Positions 1-11,530 of a DNA stretch of 64,000 bases are shown in pieces. The stretch's first letter is position 1; each line of letters starts with the position of its first letter. The position numbers were made by a program, and so were the translations under genes. Source of the DNA: Macrocystis pyrifera (Eukaryota; Sar; Phaeophyceae; Laminariales; Laminariaceae); contig JASSKH010000028.1 of NCBI GenBank assembly GCA_031763025.1, forward strand, positions 7,451,324-7,515,323, in the 5' to 3' direction. A model generated the notes under the pieces. The model was not told the origin of the DNA. It saw nothing but the letters and a program-made list of their open reading frames with translations, and did no database searches.

Positions 1-511
1 GGATGTTCGCCCCGTACTGTATGAGGGCCATGATGACGCCCATGCATTTAGACTCGAGGGCCATCTCCAGGGGCGTCCGGCCGTTCTGGGGGTTAGAGCG
101 GAGGCCGGCATTTGCTCCGGCCGCCAAGAGAGCGGTGGCCGCGCCAGCGCAGTCTCTATGGTTGTGTGCCACCCGATGCAGCGCAGTGTAGCCCAACTTA
201 CCCGGCGCATCCACAACCGCACCATAGTCGAGAAGTGCCTGCACAGCCTTCTCGTTGCCGCCGGCAGCTACCAGGTGCAGCATAGGGTCTCCGTTCGTCG
301 ACTGGAGTGTGTTGGCGCATGCACCAGCCACAAGTGTCTTCCTGACTAGGTCCGGATTGCCGGCATTAGCAGCGTGCTCAAGCGCAGGGGCCAGAAAAAC
401 CGCTAAGTCATTTCTAGAACAGCCGCTGTAGAGCGCGTCGAAGAGTTGCGCTTTGTCGCGCATCGGCAAGGCCTTCAGGATGCCGTTGTAATTGATGATG
501 CGGTGCGGCAT
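1..511 (-). CDS. Ankyrin-repeat protein ANK-1, N-terminal part (cut by window edge)
   Basis: Reading the minus strand from the ATG at 511 gives an open frame that runs off the left edge, about 170 codons. It starts MPHRIINYNGILKALP, then has the helix DKAQLFDALYSG and ankyrin units with classic turns (for example YTALHRVAHNHRD, NGRTPLEMALES, and AGNPDLVRKTLVAGA). The same order, an N-terminal K-A-x-LFDALY helix, an ALxxAAxxGN unit and then repeats, is seen in the genes at 23.7-25.2 and 48.2-49.8 kb, so the three are paralogues. Ankyrin repeats are protein-binding scaffolds; no enzymatic domain is visible and the partner is unknown. No stop or frameshift is seen in this part. The start was chosen because it aligns with the paralogue starts; upstream lies an 89-bp tandem duplication. 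Confidence 0.85.
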   Translation of the reverse strand, partial: MPHRIINYNGILKALPMRDKAQLFDALYSGCSRNDLAVFLAPALEHAANAGNPDLVRKTLVAGACANTLQSTNGDPMLHLVAAGGNEKAVQALLDYGAVVDAPGKLGYTALHRVAHNHRDCAGAATALLAAGANAGLRSNPQNGRTPLEMALESKCMGVIMALIQYGANI

Positions 512-556
512 TGTGCCTTTGGAGCTTGGAGAGCGGGATTCGAATGCGAGGAGAGG

Positions 557-732
557 TTTGTCTAGAGTTCCGCTGCCAGCGATGTTCCAACCTCTGCCCA
601 ATGTTCCTCGGCCGCCTGATGATGCACGCCCCGGGGAAGCAGAGATTTGTCTAGAGTTCCCCTGCCAGCGATGTTCCAACCTCTGCCCAATGTTCCTCGG
701 CCGCCTGATGATGCACGCCCCGGGGAAGCAGA
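557..732. repeat. 89-bp tandem duplication upstream of ANK-1
   Basis: Two head-to-tail copies (557-645 and 646-732) both begin TTTGTCTAGAGTTCC and differ by only about one or two bases. They begin 46 bp upstream of the ANK-1 start, so they lie in its probable promoter or 5' leader. The near identity suggests a recent duplication. No function is evident. Confidence 0.92.
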
Positions 733-1145
733 ACCAAACTGCTTTGTACCTGGTATAGCGTATGGCCTACGAGCATGTACAACAACAATTCTTCCTGTCA
801 ATATTTGTGCTATTAATATTAATACGAACAAGATATGGTGCCGAAAACGGAAACAATTGTGAAAAAACCGTCCAAGTCAATATTATCCAATCGGCGGTCT
901 AGTATTTATCGTTTGGCCAATGAACAATAGTCATACCTACAGGTTCGATTAGTGTCCCCGGTTCCCATTCCCGTGCCCCCCCTGAAGGGTTTCTACTTGT
1001 ACGAAAGTCGAAAAACGCGGTGCGATATGGCGAGAAAATGCGGCGCGATCGGCGCCGCGCTCTTTGTGCGCTGTGCCGCCGACTGTGCTTTGTGCTCTGT
1101 GCTCCTCCGCTCTCCTCCTCTGTCTTCGTGACACGAGCCCGTAAA

Positions 1146-1233
1146 GATGGCGACCGTACGCTGATGGCGAGCCCGACAACGCAGCAGGTGGACCAACTTG
1201 CTGCTGCTGGCGGCGTTGCCACGGTGAGTACAT
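1146..1233 (+). other. Possible exon end with splice donor, related to 50,565-50,667
   Basis: The words ACGCAGCAGGTGGA and CTGCTGCTG followed by GGTGAGT occur here and again near 50,598-50,670. Both would read ATQQV or TTQQV, then an Ala/Leu-rich run, then a GTGAGT donor. This suggests two copies of one exon-intron boundary or of one repeat. No matching downstream exon was found and the function is unknown. Confidence 0.3.
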
Positions 1234-2814
1234 TCTTGAACAGCAGCATTATTATGCGCCCCTTGGGGACTCCAAGACGTCGACTACCTGGTACCACTGC
1301 TGTACCGTAGCTTTGGTGTTCCCAACGCCCAGCAGCACGTATGATACCTGTACAATCATGTAGCGCCCGTGCCGTACGAGCCCTTGCATTGTAAAAACCC
1401 GGACACCGGACACTAATTTGTACCATCCCCTAAGCACGCAGCAATGGCTATCGCTGTAATCGTCGGCATGGTCTCCGATTGCTCCTGTGTATAAAGCAGT
1501 ACGAGTACTAAAATATTAATAGTACATACCCACAACAGCAGTAGTACGTATTAATAGTAGGTACACGACGCGAACTCGCAGAGCCTCTCTTCAACACATA
1601 ACTATTAATACCAGGTATTGCTGTACGCAGCGGTGAGCCCACGGCTCCGCCCATGGCGCTATGTAGCCCTGCGTCGCCAAAGTGCGGCCCGCACCTATGT
1701 ACGCATGTACGTATCATATATACCTGGTACATCAGCTGGTACTGATGTACTTTTTTAAGTATGTACCTTCTGCATGCATACTGTGCAAATTACTGAACAT
1801 ATGGTGTGACAGGTGCCTGCGACCCTGGCATATGATACGTACATACTGGTGTGCCCGTACCCGTACCCGCAGCCGGGTATGTCAAAAATGGCATACACGG
1901 ACCCCGAGTGTTGTGCCACGACCGCACATAGCTTATAGAAGTCCCGAGTACGGGTACGTACAAATATCGTACGTACAGAACTCACAGTTTACAGAAGTTC
2001 CGGGTACGGGTACGGGTAGTACTGCTGGGGAAAATACTCCGGGCATGTAGGGTATGGAGGTCTCACAGAACTCAAAGAAGTTCCGGGGGCGGTATGGCAG
2101 TCTTACCGACTCACGAAAGTTCCGGGTAAACATCACACACCAGACACGAAACACTTGTTTTTTTCACAGCAGTACGTATCGTAGCAGCTAGTCGCTATCG
2201 TCGCATCAGCGCAGACAGAGAGCACAGCAGCGACCCCACAAACACACCACCATGCGGCGAGACACCCGCCGCCGAGGCTGTGCGCTCCCAGTGTTTCAGA
2301 TGGGAACGGCTCGCTGGGCTGACTATACTTGCTGTGCTCTGATGGTCTCTCGTGTGCTTGCTATTGTGCGATGCCTTCAACAGAAACCTCTATCTGCGAA
2401 CAAACGTTACACTTGGTTAGATACTCAAGAGTTCCTACTGCTGCACGAGTATTCGTACAACGGAGGAGGGGTTTTGGAGGTGTAGCGAGCAGAGAACGGT
2501 ACAACATTTGGCCGAAGCGCAGGACGGCTACAGTAGGGGTAACCGCTCACCGACTGGCGGGCAGTTCAACGGTGGCCAATGGGGTGGGGTGTGATCAGCG
2601 TACGAGTACTCGTGTAGTTGTTGCATACCCTTCTTTTCGTACATGCGATTGTTACATTTATTTGTTGGTTTTGTTTTTCGTTTGTCATAGCACCCAACGC
2701 ACGCAAGTTGACGAGAGCTATAGATATCCTGCTGCGCGAGTTTCTAGCGACAGCTGTACCATGCATAACCCGTACCCGTGCCCGCACCCTGGTTTTTTAC
2801 AAAGGGTATACCCG

Positions 2815-2885
2815 TACCCCGGGTATTGTGCCCTGGCCTTACAGAACTTACAGAATTTGGCCGCACGCCCATGGTCTTGCCTGGA
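2815..2885 (-). repeat. Interspersed repeat fragment, related to 7,449-7,515
   Basis: On the minus strand this reads CCAGGCAAGACCATGGGCG and then CAATACCCGG and CGGGTA words. The plus strand at 7,449-7,515 has almost the same order (CCAGGTAAGACCATGGGCG, then CAATACCCGG). They are two inverted copies of a degenerate dispersed repeat. The GTAC-rich cluster at 1,860-2,000 resembles the same family. Confidence 0.6.
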
Positions 2886-5272
2886 GCCGGCAATTGGCGC
2901 GAAGCGCCGAAAACGCGGGAGCAAAGCGACCAAAAAATGTTTTGCTGATTGGGGAAAAAAAAATATTTCGTATGGCGGTGGTTACAGGCTTCGTCTGTCC
3001 GTAAATAAAGTTGTGTTTTCATAATACTGATTGCGAGAGCTGTACGTGACCGGTTTGCGCACACTCGACATCTACAGAAGCGGACGATCGTGGGCGAACG
3101 CGTGGAAATTGTGTCGCTACACAAATTGTCTCGAGTTGGTCATTGTCGGAGTGCTGCTATGGTCTTGGTGATGTTTTGGGAGCGATTATTCTTGATCTCT
3201 CTACTGGTACTGGCTGACAATACGAGTACTACAGCTTTTGGGTCTGTTTACACTTGTCCACAACACAGATGCTGGGTACGTTTGCCTTCATGTTCTCCAT
3301 CTAGATACACTTGTTTCTTGTCGCCTTTCCGCTGGATATTTTCAATAGGTCAGACGATGTTTTTCTGCAGCGACCGGTTCAGTTTGCCTATGATAATTCC
3401 ACGACCACTTAGTTACCGTGAGTCGACAGCTAACCTGGCCGGGTGAAGTCAATAATTATTATCCACGTGCAGGTGGAAGAACGTGCCCATGGGAAGTCAT
3501 CACCGGGTTTACAGTTGTGTGCATCGTATATTCTCTTGCACCTAAATCGAGTAGTTTCTCAAATAAAACGTATTTTCCATTACGCTCGTGAGTCCTCGTT
3601 GGGGGCAACACGCAGAAGCAGTCTTCGTCGCTCACTGCTCCTACAGCCCCCCGAAACATATAAACCCAATAAGTTCTTCGCATATATCTCGAACGCATTC
3701 CGCTCTCAGAAGCTGCGCACCGGTCGTAAGTGTCGGATGTAGTTTGCAAGGACAGCATGCTACATTTCTTGCGGGATAATCAAGACACGTGAACCATACG
3801 TTGATTAACAGAATGCCCAACAAAAGAACACAACCGTCCTCGTAATATCAACGGAGTAAAAACGTCGCCTACAAGTGGTGGCAGAATCTATCCCTGAAGC
3901 ATATTGAGACAATGCACATGCCGCACGCATCGTACGCCACAAGGTGTAATCTGAACAGTATTATTCGGGCCGCCCGCACTCCACGTGCGCCATCATCGTG
4001 GGCTAGAATTGCAGCCCGCCTGACACGTTTCGTCTCGGGCGCATACAACTCGCACTCCCCACTGAATTTCCAATTTGCGTTCGTCTCCTTCGGATGCCTA
4101 AAAGTCCCGGAAAAGCTTGTCGGGCGCACAGCACTTATTACACCTTCCACCTTGGTGCTGCTGCCAAGAGTGATTATGATGGTCTTCCTACGCCCCCACT
4201 GCCATCTCATACCCCCTGGCAAACGCGCGAAAATCTGGATGGCATTGACGACAGCACAGCCACCCTCTGCCCCCCCGTGATCTCGAGCAGCTTGTTGTTC
4301 TGCATACTATCTGCTCAAACTGAAGGCCATCAGCGATTCAAGCAAAGCCTTTGCCACGAGTGGTACTTGCGGGGCCTCCACTACCGATGAAAGCGCGGCA
4401 GTTGGTCTTGATGGGTACACCTTTTGCGCAAACAGCCCTTAGCGGTTCCCTGGTGTTGATACGGCCGTGATGCCTGCGTCACCACCCGTGAGACGTCGAA
4501 CATGGTAAGGACGTGTCATTTAGACCAAATGCCGCAAGAAAACTACCGGAACTGTACAGGCTCTCACTCGAGCACCCGAAACTTTTAAAACATGAAAACG
4601 GGCTGGGTTTCACACGCTGTTTTAACAGTACGCCTCGAGGTGGACGGCCTTGTTGCTCAAACTGGGGACAACGACGTTCTTTACCGCTTTCTTATCCGCG
4701 ATGACATCGTTCTCCTTCAGTTTCGCATCTGCGTAGCTATCCTCTGGCACGTGTGAATTTAGCGACACCCGTCTCGTTCCAGCGTTGTGTCTACATCGTT
4801 TTGGCGCCCACTCTACTGGCGGAGGGGCTGTTCCACTACCGCGAAGGTCTATGTCAAAGGGTCGCCTCCAACACCGCGCAGTCTTCTGCACGGAATTTTG
4901 AAAAATAGTTATTCGCCAATCCTAAAACGTGCAAACTCCTGCTGGTGCCGTGGCAAAGTAGGATACTGCATCGCATGGAAACCTCTAGGCGCATGCACAC
5001 TCCGGCCGACGGCGGTGGCAAGGGAAACAAGAGTCATGGTACATTTAACACGGCATTCAGTATAACAGAAACTACACCCATATCGCTGGTACTGCCGAAG
5101 CATAAACGGCGCGACCTGCCATACCCTACCTATTGCTTAGACACTGCACGAGAAGGCACAACTGTAGGCTCATAGCTCACAGAGGTGGTGTGCAGCGTCA
5201 GTCGCCACGAACAAGTAGGTACAGGTTGAGGTAAAAGCAAACGGCTAATTCACCCTTGAAGCTTGATACAAC

Positions 5273-5554
5273 GTGCGCAAAAACGGCGACGAAAGAATTG
5301 CCTGCGACTACTTAGTGCCAGTGTTGCTCACCCGAATCGAGATTTCCTCCCTACTCTCTTCATGGAAAACGTCGGCGTTCGCGTTGACACCATGGGCCTT
5401 GCTCTTCGTCGCCGTTCGGAATTCACCCATCGTGCACGCCTGCTCCCCCCCCTCGCCCCACCTCCACACCTGCGACGACTGGTGTGGGTTCAGCGCTGAG
5501 AGCGACGGCAGCTTGAAGTGTTTCACCCAGGAAGTGAATCCGGCGGCGAGGTGA
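5273..5554 (+). other. Possible first exon of an unrecognised small gene
   Basis: An open frame of about 93 codons ends exactly at a GAG|GTGAGT donor (5,550-5,556). It has a hydrophobic stretch and then a Cys-containing part (HTCDDWCGFSAESDG, LKCFTQEVNP). A good acceptor follows at about 5,797 (polypyrimidine, then TTTGCAG), but splicing there soon gives a stop. No family is recognised. It could be a real small spliced gene or chance. Confidence 0.22.
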
Positions 5555-5799
5555 GTTCCCTCTGCCCCGTCTCCGTCACACGTAGCTCACTCGCCGCGCC
5601 GGACAGGTGTGGTGTCCTTTCCTGCCCGCCAAGACGAGCACCTTTGCCGCTGGCGTTTTCACCACCGCGTGCGGTTCCGGACTTGGGTCTTGCCATGGGG
5701 TTGAGCGTACAACCCTCACCACCCTCACCCAGTGGGCCTCTTCCTTGCGCCGACTCTCATGCGCGACTATTACTTACTTCTGCTTGGTTTGCAGTCTTC

Positions 5800-8580
5800 C
5801 GTCAGCGAATTAACTCCCACAGCAAGCAACGCCTGTGTTGGTCCTCCTGCTCTCTCTCCGCCGTCGCCGCCGCCGCAAGGGCATCGCTTTCGGCTGCGTG
5901 CAAGACAATCACACGACAAACACCACGTGTATATTGCAAGTATGCGACACCACTTTAGCGTATCTTATGTTCTTACTTCGGGCTAGGCTCTATTTATTTT
6001 CATGTGAGACGAGGTGTGCCCTACTCAACTTCCAGTATAAATTATGCCACATCCTTATCTTTGTCCAAATCTCGAGCCTGAAGCTATCAACCCCTGTCGC
6101 GTACTGTAGTTGTTTTCTCTGGTTTCAGCATACCGCCTGGTGTTGCACTATTTCTAGAGTGAAAGAGAGGCGTGAATGCAAAGATAAAACGATCAAAAGG
6201 TGTTACATCGTCAGTGCCAGCAGTACTGCCAATACCACCATCCCTCCGCAATGCTCTCAAGATGATTTCAAACGCCACTCATCGTTCGACTAATCATACC
6301 AAAACACACAGCGCGAAAATGGTACCGATCACTGCTTCTGCCAGTGCTGCCGCTGTAGGTAAATATGTACCTAGTGTAGTGCCCAATAACTACGATATGT
6401 GTTGGGTGGACTGCTGCGCAAGTCAAAACCGGTGTACAGCGGGGTGCGTGTAGCGATGAGGCCAAGAGGTGCCTCGCAGGCACTTCTTCTTACAGCTACT
6501 ACTGTAGTAGCTGTACATACCACCCTGAACGGAAATGTAAGAACTTTTTCGTAACCATATTAATGTGTACACGCTACCTATATTTCCGTTTAGAACGGTA
6601 CCAGGTGACATATTCGAGCTGTACAACAGTACCAGGCATAGCTACAACGATGCACAGCTGCTGCTGCTGTGGGGGGAGGTGCGAGTACAGAGAAATAGGC
6701 GAAGCTTGTAGGGTGCAGGCAATACGGGTCCATCCTGCCCAAGTAGTAGCGCACCAAGAGGTAGAGTCCGTACAGTAGTTCACTTCGTACCAGGTACGTA
6801 CGGCTGTACCTGGTACCTGGTAGGTCGGAGGAAAAGTCTACAACAGCAGTGCTCAACGCGCATACTCTGTATTCATCGCCACTCTTGTACAACAACACGA
6901 CACTGCAGTAACAGGCACCTGGTGTATAGACATATCCTCCGTTGTATCGGTCCTGGAAGCAAGCTAATGGCGCTCCATTAGAAAAGCAATCTCCTACCCG
7001 GCGACCAAATTCCGCCTGCCTTACGGTAGCAGGCTCTCATACTGCGACGGCCAGGGGCCATCTCCTTCGTCATCTCAGCTGATTACGCACCCTGGGAAGA
7101 TGAACCAACTCGATCACCAGTAGCTTACCCAGCTCTGCTTTGCCTTTGTGCTGCTGCAAGCCTGCAATTCGGTTCCTACATCCCTCTAGATGCGCTACAG
7201 CACTACAGCTGAGACGGTCGTCCTCTCGGGTTGACCACTTTTGGTATCAATGCGGTTCAGACAGAGCGTGGACGACGGACGGGATGATGGGTTCCACCGC
7301 CACATACTCTCCGTAATGCTCTCGATTGGTCACATCCCTCCGGTACTATAGGGTGTACTATGGGAACACCCTCCAAAGGCTTCTTGTTGTATTACTGTCA
7401 TTGGTTAAGAAAAATAAAATGGAACGCTCATTGGTCTGTACTATGGGGCTCCAGGTAAGACCATGGGCGTGCCGCCCAGAATTTCCGGTACGGGCAATAC
7501 CCGGGAAGGTACCCCGAGTATGGTTCTGTACGTACCCTACAGAACACAACTTACATATTCTGATTAGGCCGCGCCAAGCGAAGGTCGTAGATGGTAGTCC
7601 ACTGTCTTCCACTGACTCTGATGTTGAATGTACAACTACTTGACAATTTATGATGAGCTGTGACCAAAATCAGGTACGAGTATATACCTTATCCATTTGG
7701 GTCAAAATCAGGTAATACTAAAACCAAGTAAAAACGCGCGCCACGAGCGGTGTTTTGTCCATGAAAAACTTTTTTTTTTTTAAAATGCGCCTAAACATTA
7801 AACATGCGGCCTCCAAAATCTGGATTGTTTTGTTTTCTTTGCGGTATAGGTACCACGGGCTCCACTTGGACCTGCAGAGAGTCATCATGCTTAGTTTTTT
7901 TCCGCCACGGCGGGAGCGCCAAGAGTATTTATTCTGGCGCCCCCCCCCCCGTTGACAGCTTTGTAGCTTCTCGACCATCCTCGCGGAACCGCCTGCTCGG
8001 CACGAAATTATCTTGCCGTACCAAACCTCGACGCGGGGTGGTGCAGACGAAATGTCGTGTGTGTCCATGGTGCTGTATTATGACTCCTGTGACCATAGAA
8101 AGCAACAAAGTACACATGACAACAACTGACTGCAGCGCATCGTACACCTCAAAGAAGAAAAAGGAGAAGGTTTTACAATCTGTGAGCTAGGATCTTTATG
8201 GGTGTTTTTGAATTGTAAATTGCGTTGCGCGGTCTGCACTTCGAAATCGTCGTCTGCAGTTGAGAAATTTTCTCGTTCGATGCAAACGCAGCGCGGCCGC
8301 GTTTATGGACAGTTTTTGCCCGTGTTGGCTGCGGTTGGGGGTCGGGGTTCGGGTTAGGGGTTGGGTTGGGTCTTTGCCCGTACCTTGATCCCAACAGGAA
8401 CCAAAATACCTGAACAGCCTACCAACCTGAAGATCCGAGCTCGCAGATTGTAGTGGGACCTCAGAAAAATTGAAATCAGCGTACGTATGTATGTACAAGC
8501 GTTTCGCATCGCGGGCGGTTCTGCCCGCAACGCTCGCTCACGAGGAAGAAGAGTTGAACGGAACAGACGGTCCAAACGAT
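5800..8580. other. Gene-poor region
   Basis: No gene recognised. It holds GTAC/CCTGGTAC-rich stretches (about 6,780-6,840), the partner of the 2.8-kb repeat (7,449-7,515), a CAAAATCAGGTA motif pair (7,670-7,725) related to the foldback element at 10.6 kb, and a G-rich TTAGGG-like patch (8,330-8,370) too short and irregular to be telomeric. Confidence 0.5.
6521..6602. mobile_element. Degenerate TA-flanked miniature element
   Basis: The left end TACCACCCTGAACGGAAATG and the right part ATATTTCCGTTTAGAACGG-TA are imperfect inverted repeats. They resemble the better-preserved 80-bp element at 12,269-12,348. Too short to encode anything. Confidence 0.4.
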
Positions 8581-8978
8581 TAGGTGCAAACAGGCGATTT
8601 GCAAATACCAAGAGCTCCATGCTCCATCCAGGAAAACAACCCGAACGCCGAATGCATGTACGTACATACCCCAGGTAGGGTACTTTTTTTCTTCTTTTGA
8701 TATGCTGTACGTGGTATGTACGAAAGAGCAAGCACAGCACGGCACAGCAGCACGGCAAAAACATTGAAAATGAAACCGAAAAATTCGGAAAGAAAAAAGG
8801 CCCGTCCCCTCTCATGTGATAATTTTCTGCCTGATTGGAACACCTTGCACCGGTCGGAAAGAAAAAAATTGAACAGCAGAGGTTCTCTCTCAGGCCGGTT
8901 CTTATGCAATTTTATTTTGGTGATTAAGATAATCTTTACGGAGGTTTCAGGGTGTTTGGTCCCAAATTGTATCGAAAC

Positions 8979-9052
8979 TGATCAGAACTGCGTCTTATGG
9001 GGCCTGTTTATTGAAAAGAACTGCGTCTTATGGAGCCTGTTTATTGAAAAAA
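8979..9052 (+). repeat. 33-bp tandem duplication
   Basis: Two head-to-tail units each contain AACTGCGTCTTATGG, GCCTGTTTATTGAAAA, with one base different. It lies in DNA present only in duplication copy 1. No coding role is seen. Confidence 0.85.
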
Positions 9053-10573
9053 ATGTATCTCCCTGATTTGATCGATGATACTGTTTGACCAAAAAAAAAA
9101 TTCTGGCGGCCTTTTTCAACCACTTGATAATATTTCAGAAAGCGATTGAAAACGCATTTGTACGAGACCTCGGAAGCACTATACAATTCTGTATGGGTTA
9201 TAGACTGGGGTCATGACGGGTCACGACGCTACGTGCTTGGTTACGCGTGTACACAGCTGGGATACAGCAAACTCGTGCATCGGCCACCATGGAGAGGGAG
9301 GGCATCAGTACCTTGGCCACCATCGCGTGCGTTGCGACCGCGCAACTGCAGCTGCTCTAGACCAAAACAACTGTGGGGGCCAATAGGACGAGACTGCAGC
9401 AGTAACAAAACAATCATACGGGTATTTTTCTGACTACGACCGCGCAAGGAGCTCATGCTCCGTGAGAGCGAGAGCTCCGTGTCGGTCCAGCGACTAAGAA
9501 ATCCCTTACGCAGCTCCCCAGGAGGTTCTACATTACGTTCCTTCCTTCAAGGAGCTGGTGGTGAAGGTTAATCGCCCAACCCGGCGTGAATGACTCGTTC
9601 GTGTCGTGGAGTTCAAAATCTCAGTTCTGTTCTGTTTTTTTCTAGTCCCCCATGAAATAAAACCAAAATCACGACAAGATGGCACATCGAATAACGATGT
9701 GGTGGGATTTGTTGCCGGTGAAAAATCCGACTTCCGTCCGTTTTCAATCACAAAATAATATTGCATAAGATCCGGCCTCAGCCTCGTACGCCGCCCGGCC
9801 CTCTCGCGACCACCTCGCCACCGATTCGGTCCTGGTAAAGCTTTCCTCCCTCTCTGTCACAGCGAGCCCCGTCGCCCGCCTCGCGTGAAGCCCGGTGCTC
9901 ACCGTGGCCCTCGTTCGCCAGCTCGACAATGTTGGTGCTCAGACTGCGTAGCTCTCTCTGTGAATTTCAGCTCGACCACAAAAATAAACACCGCTTGAAT
10001 GTTATTTTGCAGACCAAAACAACCCTTGTAGACTCGTACATACTATAACCGACCTCCACACCAGGAGGCCAGACAGAGCCCATCCATGCTTCCCTCGTAT
10101 CTCGATGCACACGCGACGCCTAGCCACGAAAACGGCGACCGCGCTCCTTGCAACCCTCCCTCTACCCGTCAGCACCCGCTGACACCCGCGACGGCGCCGG
10201 GCTCGCCCGCGGTGCCCTGCTCTGAGTACATGCACGCAAACGAAACGAAAGAAGAAAAAAGGAAGACAGAACTGAAAGTGCAAAAGAAATGGAGAAAACA
10301 TAGAACCGCTGGAAAGGTCCGGCAGGTAGTCGAAGGAGGCGGTGTCCAAGAGGGAGCTCTGAGAGGTCAGGGATGTACCAACCGAGCACGTTTAGAGAGT
10401 GAGATATCTGTAAGTAGTTCTATAATACGTTCGTACGTACGAGTACAGAGTTTATACACAAGAATTTCAACCGAGGGACCGCAGACGCGTACGCAGAGAA
10501 AAAACAGTTGTATGTATGGCCTCTCGTATTTGTTCAAAGTTGGCTAAAATCGGTTGAAAGCTAGACAGAGTAG

Positions 10574-10723
10574 ACAAAGTCAGGTGTAACCTGGCCTTTT
10601 CGAGCCAAAATCAGGTACGATGTCAGCCTGGCCAATAGCAGGGCTCCTGACGTGTGTTTTGTACTTGTTTTAGTATGTAACTCATTTTGGTCGAAAAGTG
10701 GCCAGGTATACCTGATTTTGGCT
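10574..10723. mobile_element. Foldback miniature element, about 150 bp
   Basis: The left arm (10,574-10,610; CAGGTGTAACCTGGCC, TTTTCGAGCCAAAA) is an imperfect inverted repeat of the right arm (10,685-10,723; TTTTGGTCGAAAAGTGGCC, AGGTATACCTGATTTTGG). The arms are nearly 40 bp with a loop of about 75 bp and no reading frame. The words CAAAATCAGGTA also occur at 7,670-7,725, suggesting a dispersed family. It is absent from duplication copy 2. No clear target duplication was found. Confidence 0.65.
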
Positions 10724-10759
10724 AAAACGTATTTGTAATACTGCACATAGGTTTAATAA

Positions 10760-11332
10760 GGGTGCACGACCAAAAGACAAAACGACACAACCACCGCCAC
10801 CACCCTCCTAAAGGCCATATGTTATATTTACGTACCTAGTATAGACACGTACAGTAATTGCCGGCGTCCCCGGTGGCGTGGTAGGTGGTCCGCGTGCCTA
10901 TCAAGATCAATTTCGTGGGTGCAAGTCTCACCGAGTGCACGCTCGTAGGGACTTTTTCTTGCATAAAGAATTGATTAGCGGAAAGCGCGAGAGCGTGAGT
11001 GGGCTACATTCGATGAAAAATCGACGAGCAATGGGAATGCTGAGCCCTATGCGCGACAAAAAAATAAAGGCACGTACCGGGTGGGAGAAGGGACGACACC
11101 TGTGACCACGGCTTGTCCAGAAGATCGCCGAGGGTAAAACCTCCTACGAGTTAGGCTGGAAAGTAAAAGTGATGATTTAAAAAAGAAAAAAAAAAGTAAT
11201 GAAAATCAAACCAGTGAGGTGGGATTTCTGGACGAATTTACGAAATTTGTTTGCTATAGTATACCCCCCTGTCTGGGTCACGAAAATGGACTCCTTCGTG
11301 GCGTGTCCGATTTTCATTTTGCCTGCACCCCT
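10760..11332. mobile_element. TIR miniature element with 'GGGTGCA' ends, interrupted by a SINE
   Basis: The left end GGGTGCACGACCAAAAGAC and the right end (read inward on the other strand: GGGTGCAGGCAAAATGAAAA) form imperfect inverted termini of about 28 bp. Counterparts are at 52,144-52,417 (without the SINE) and 22,013-22,568 (with an independently placed, inverted SINE). The CAGGGGTGCA-like ends recall hAT-type termini, but no 8-bp target duplication could be confirmed, so the superfamily is open. It has no transposase and is non-autonomous. Confidence 0.55.
10859..11194 (+). mobile_element. tRNA-derived SINE, copy S1
   Basis: The head has an A-box-like stretch (TGGCGTGGTAGGTGG, 10,873-10,887) and a B-box-like stretch (GGGTGCAAGTCTC, 10,917-10,929). 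An unrelated body and an A-rich tail (11,176-11,194) follow. It is flanked by AGTAAT (10,853-10,858 and 11,195-11,200). The paralogous locus near 52,250-52,258 lacks the insert. In copy S2 the B box reads GGTTCAAGTCT, close to the tRNA consensus, and its T-arm can pair. tRNA isotype not determined. Confidence 0.75.
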
Positions 11333-11530
11333 GGTCTACCGGTATTTGATGGGTAATGAACTTCCTTGCTGAGTCTTCTTGCCTGCAATAGGTGGAGACC
11401 GCCGGCCTCACGAAACCTTAGACAACAGTAACAGTGGCAGTAGTAGTCACGTGTTGAAGTGAGTCTTTTTGAGGTAGCTATGATTGGCTACCGCATGGGA
11501 TACATGTGGGCGGCTCAATCAACCTACAGT

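Larger units (their letters stand above)
735..5250. other. Gene-poor region with degenerate GTAC-rich repeats
   Basis: No convincing gene was recognised. The stretch is rich in the palindromic words GTAC, GGTACC and ACGTAC and in CGGGTAC runs (clusters at 1,850-2,140 and 2,760-2,840). Open frames are short, overlap on both strands and show no recognised domain. A 118-codon frame at 3,090-3,446 (+) has a hydrophobic stretch (FWERLFLISLLVLAD) but no other support. Confidence 0.5.

Noticed and set aside
8330-8370. TTAGGG-like G-rich patch as an interstitial telomere
   Set aside because: Only one or two exact TTAGGG words in irregular G-rich sequence; the patches at 34.1 and 38.29 kb are equally irregular.
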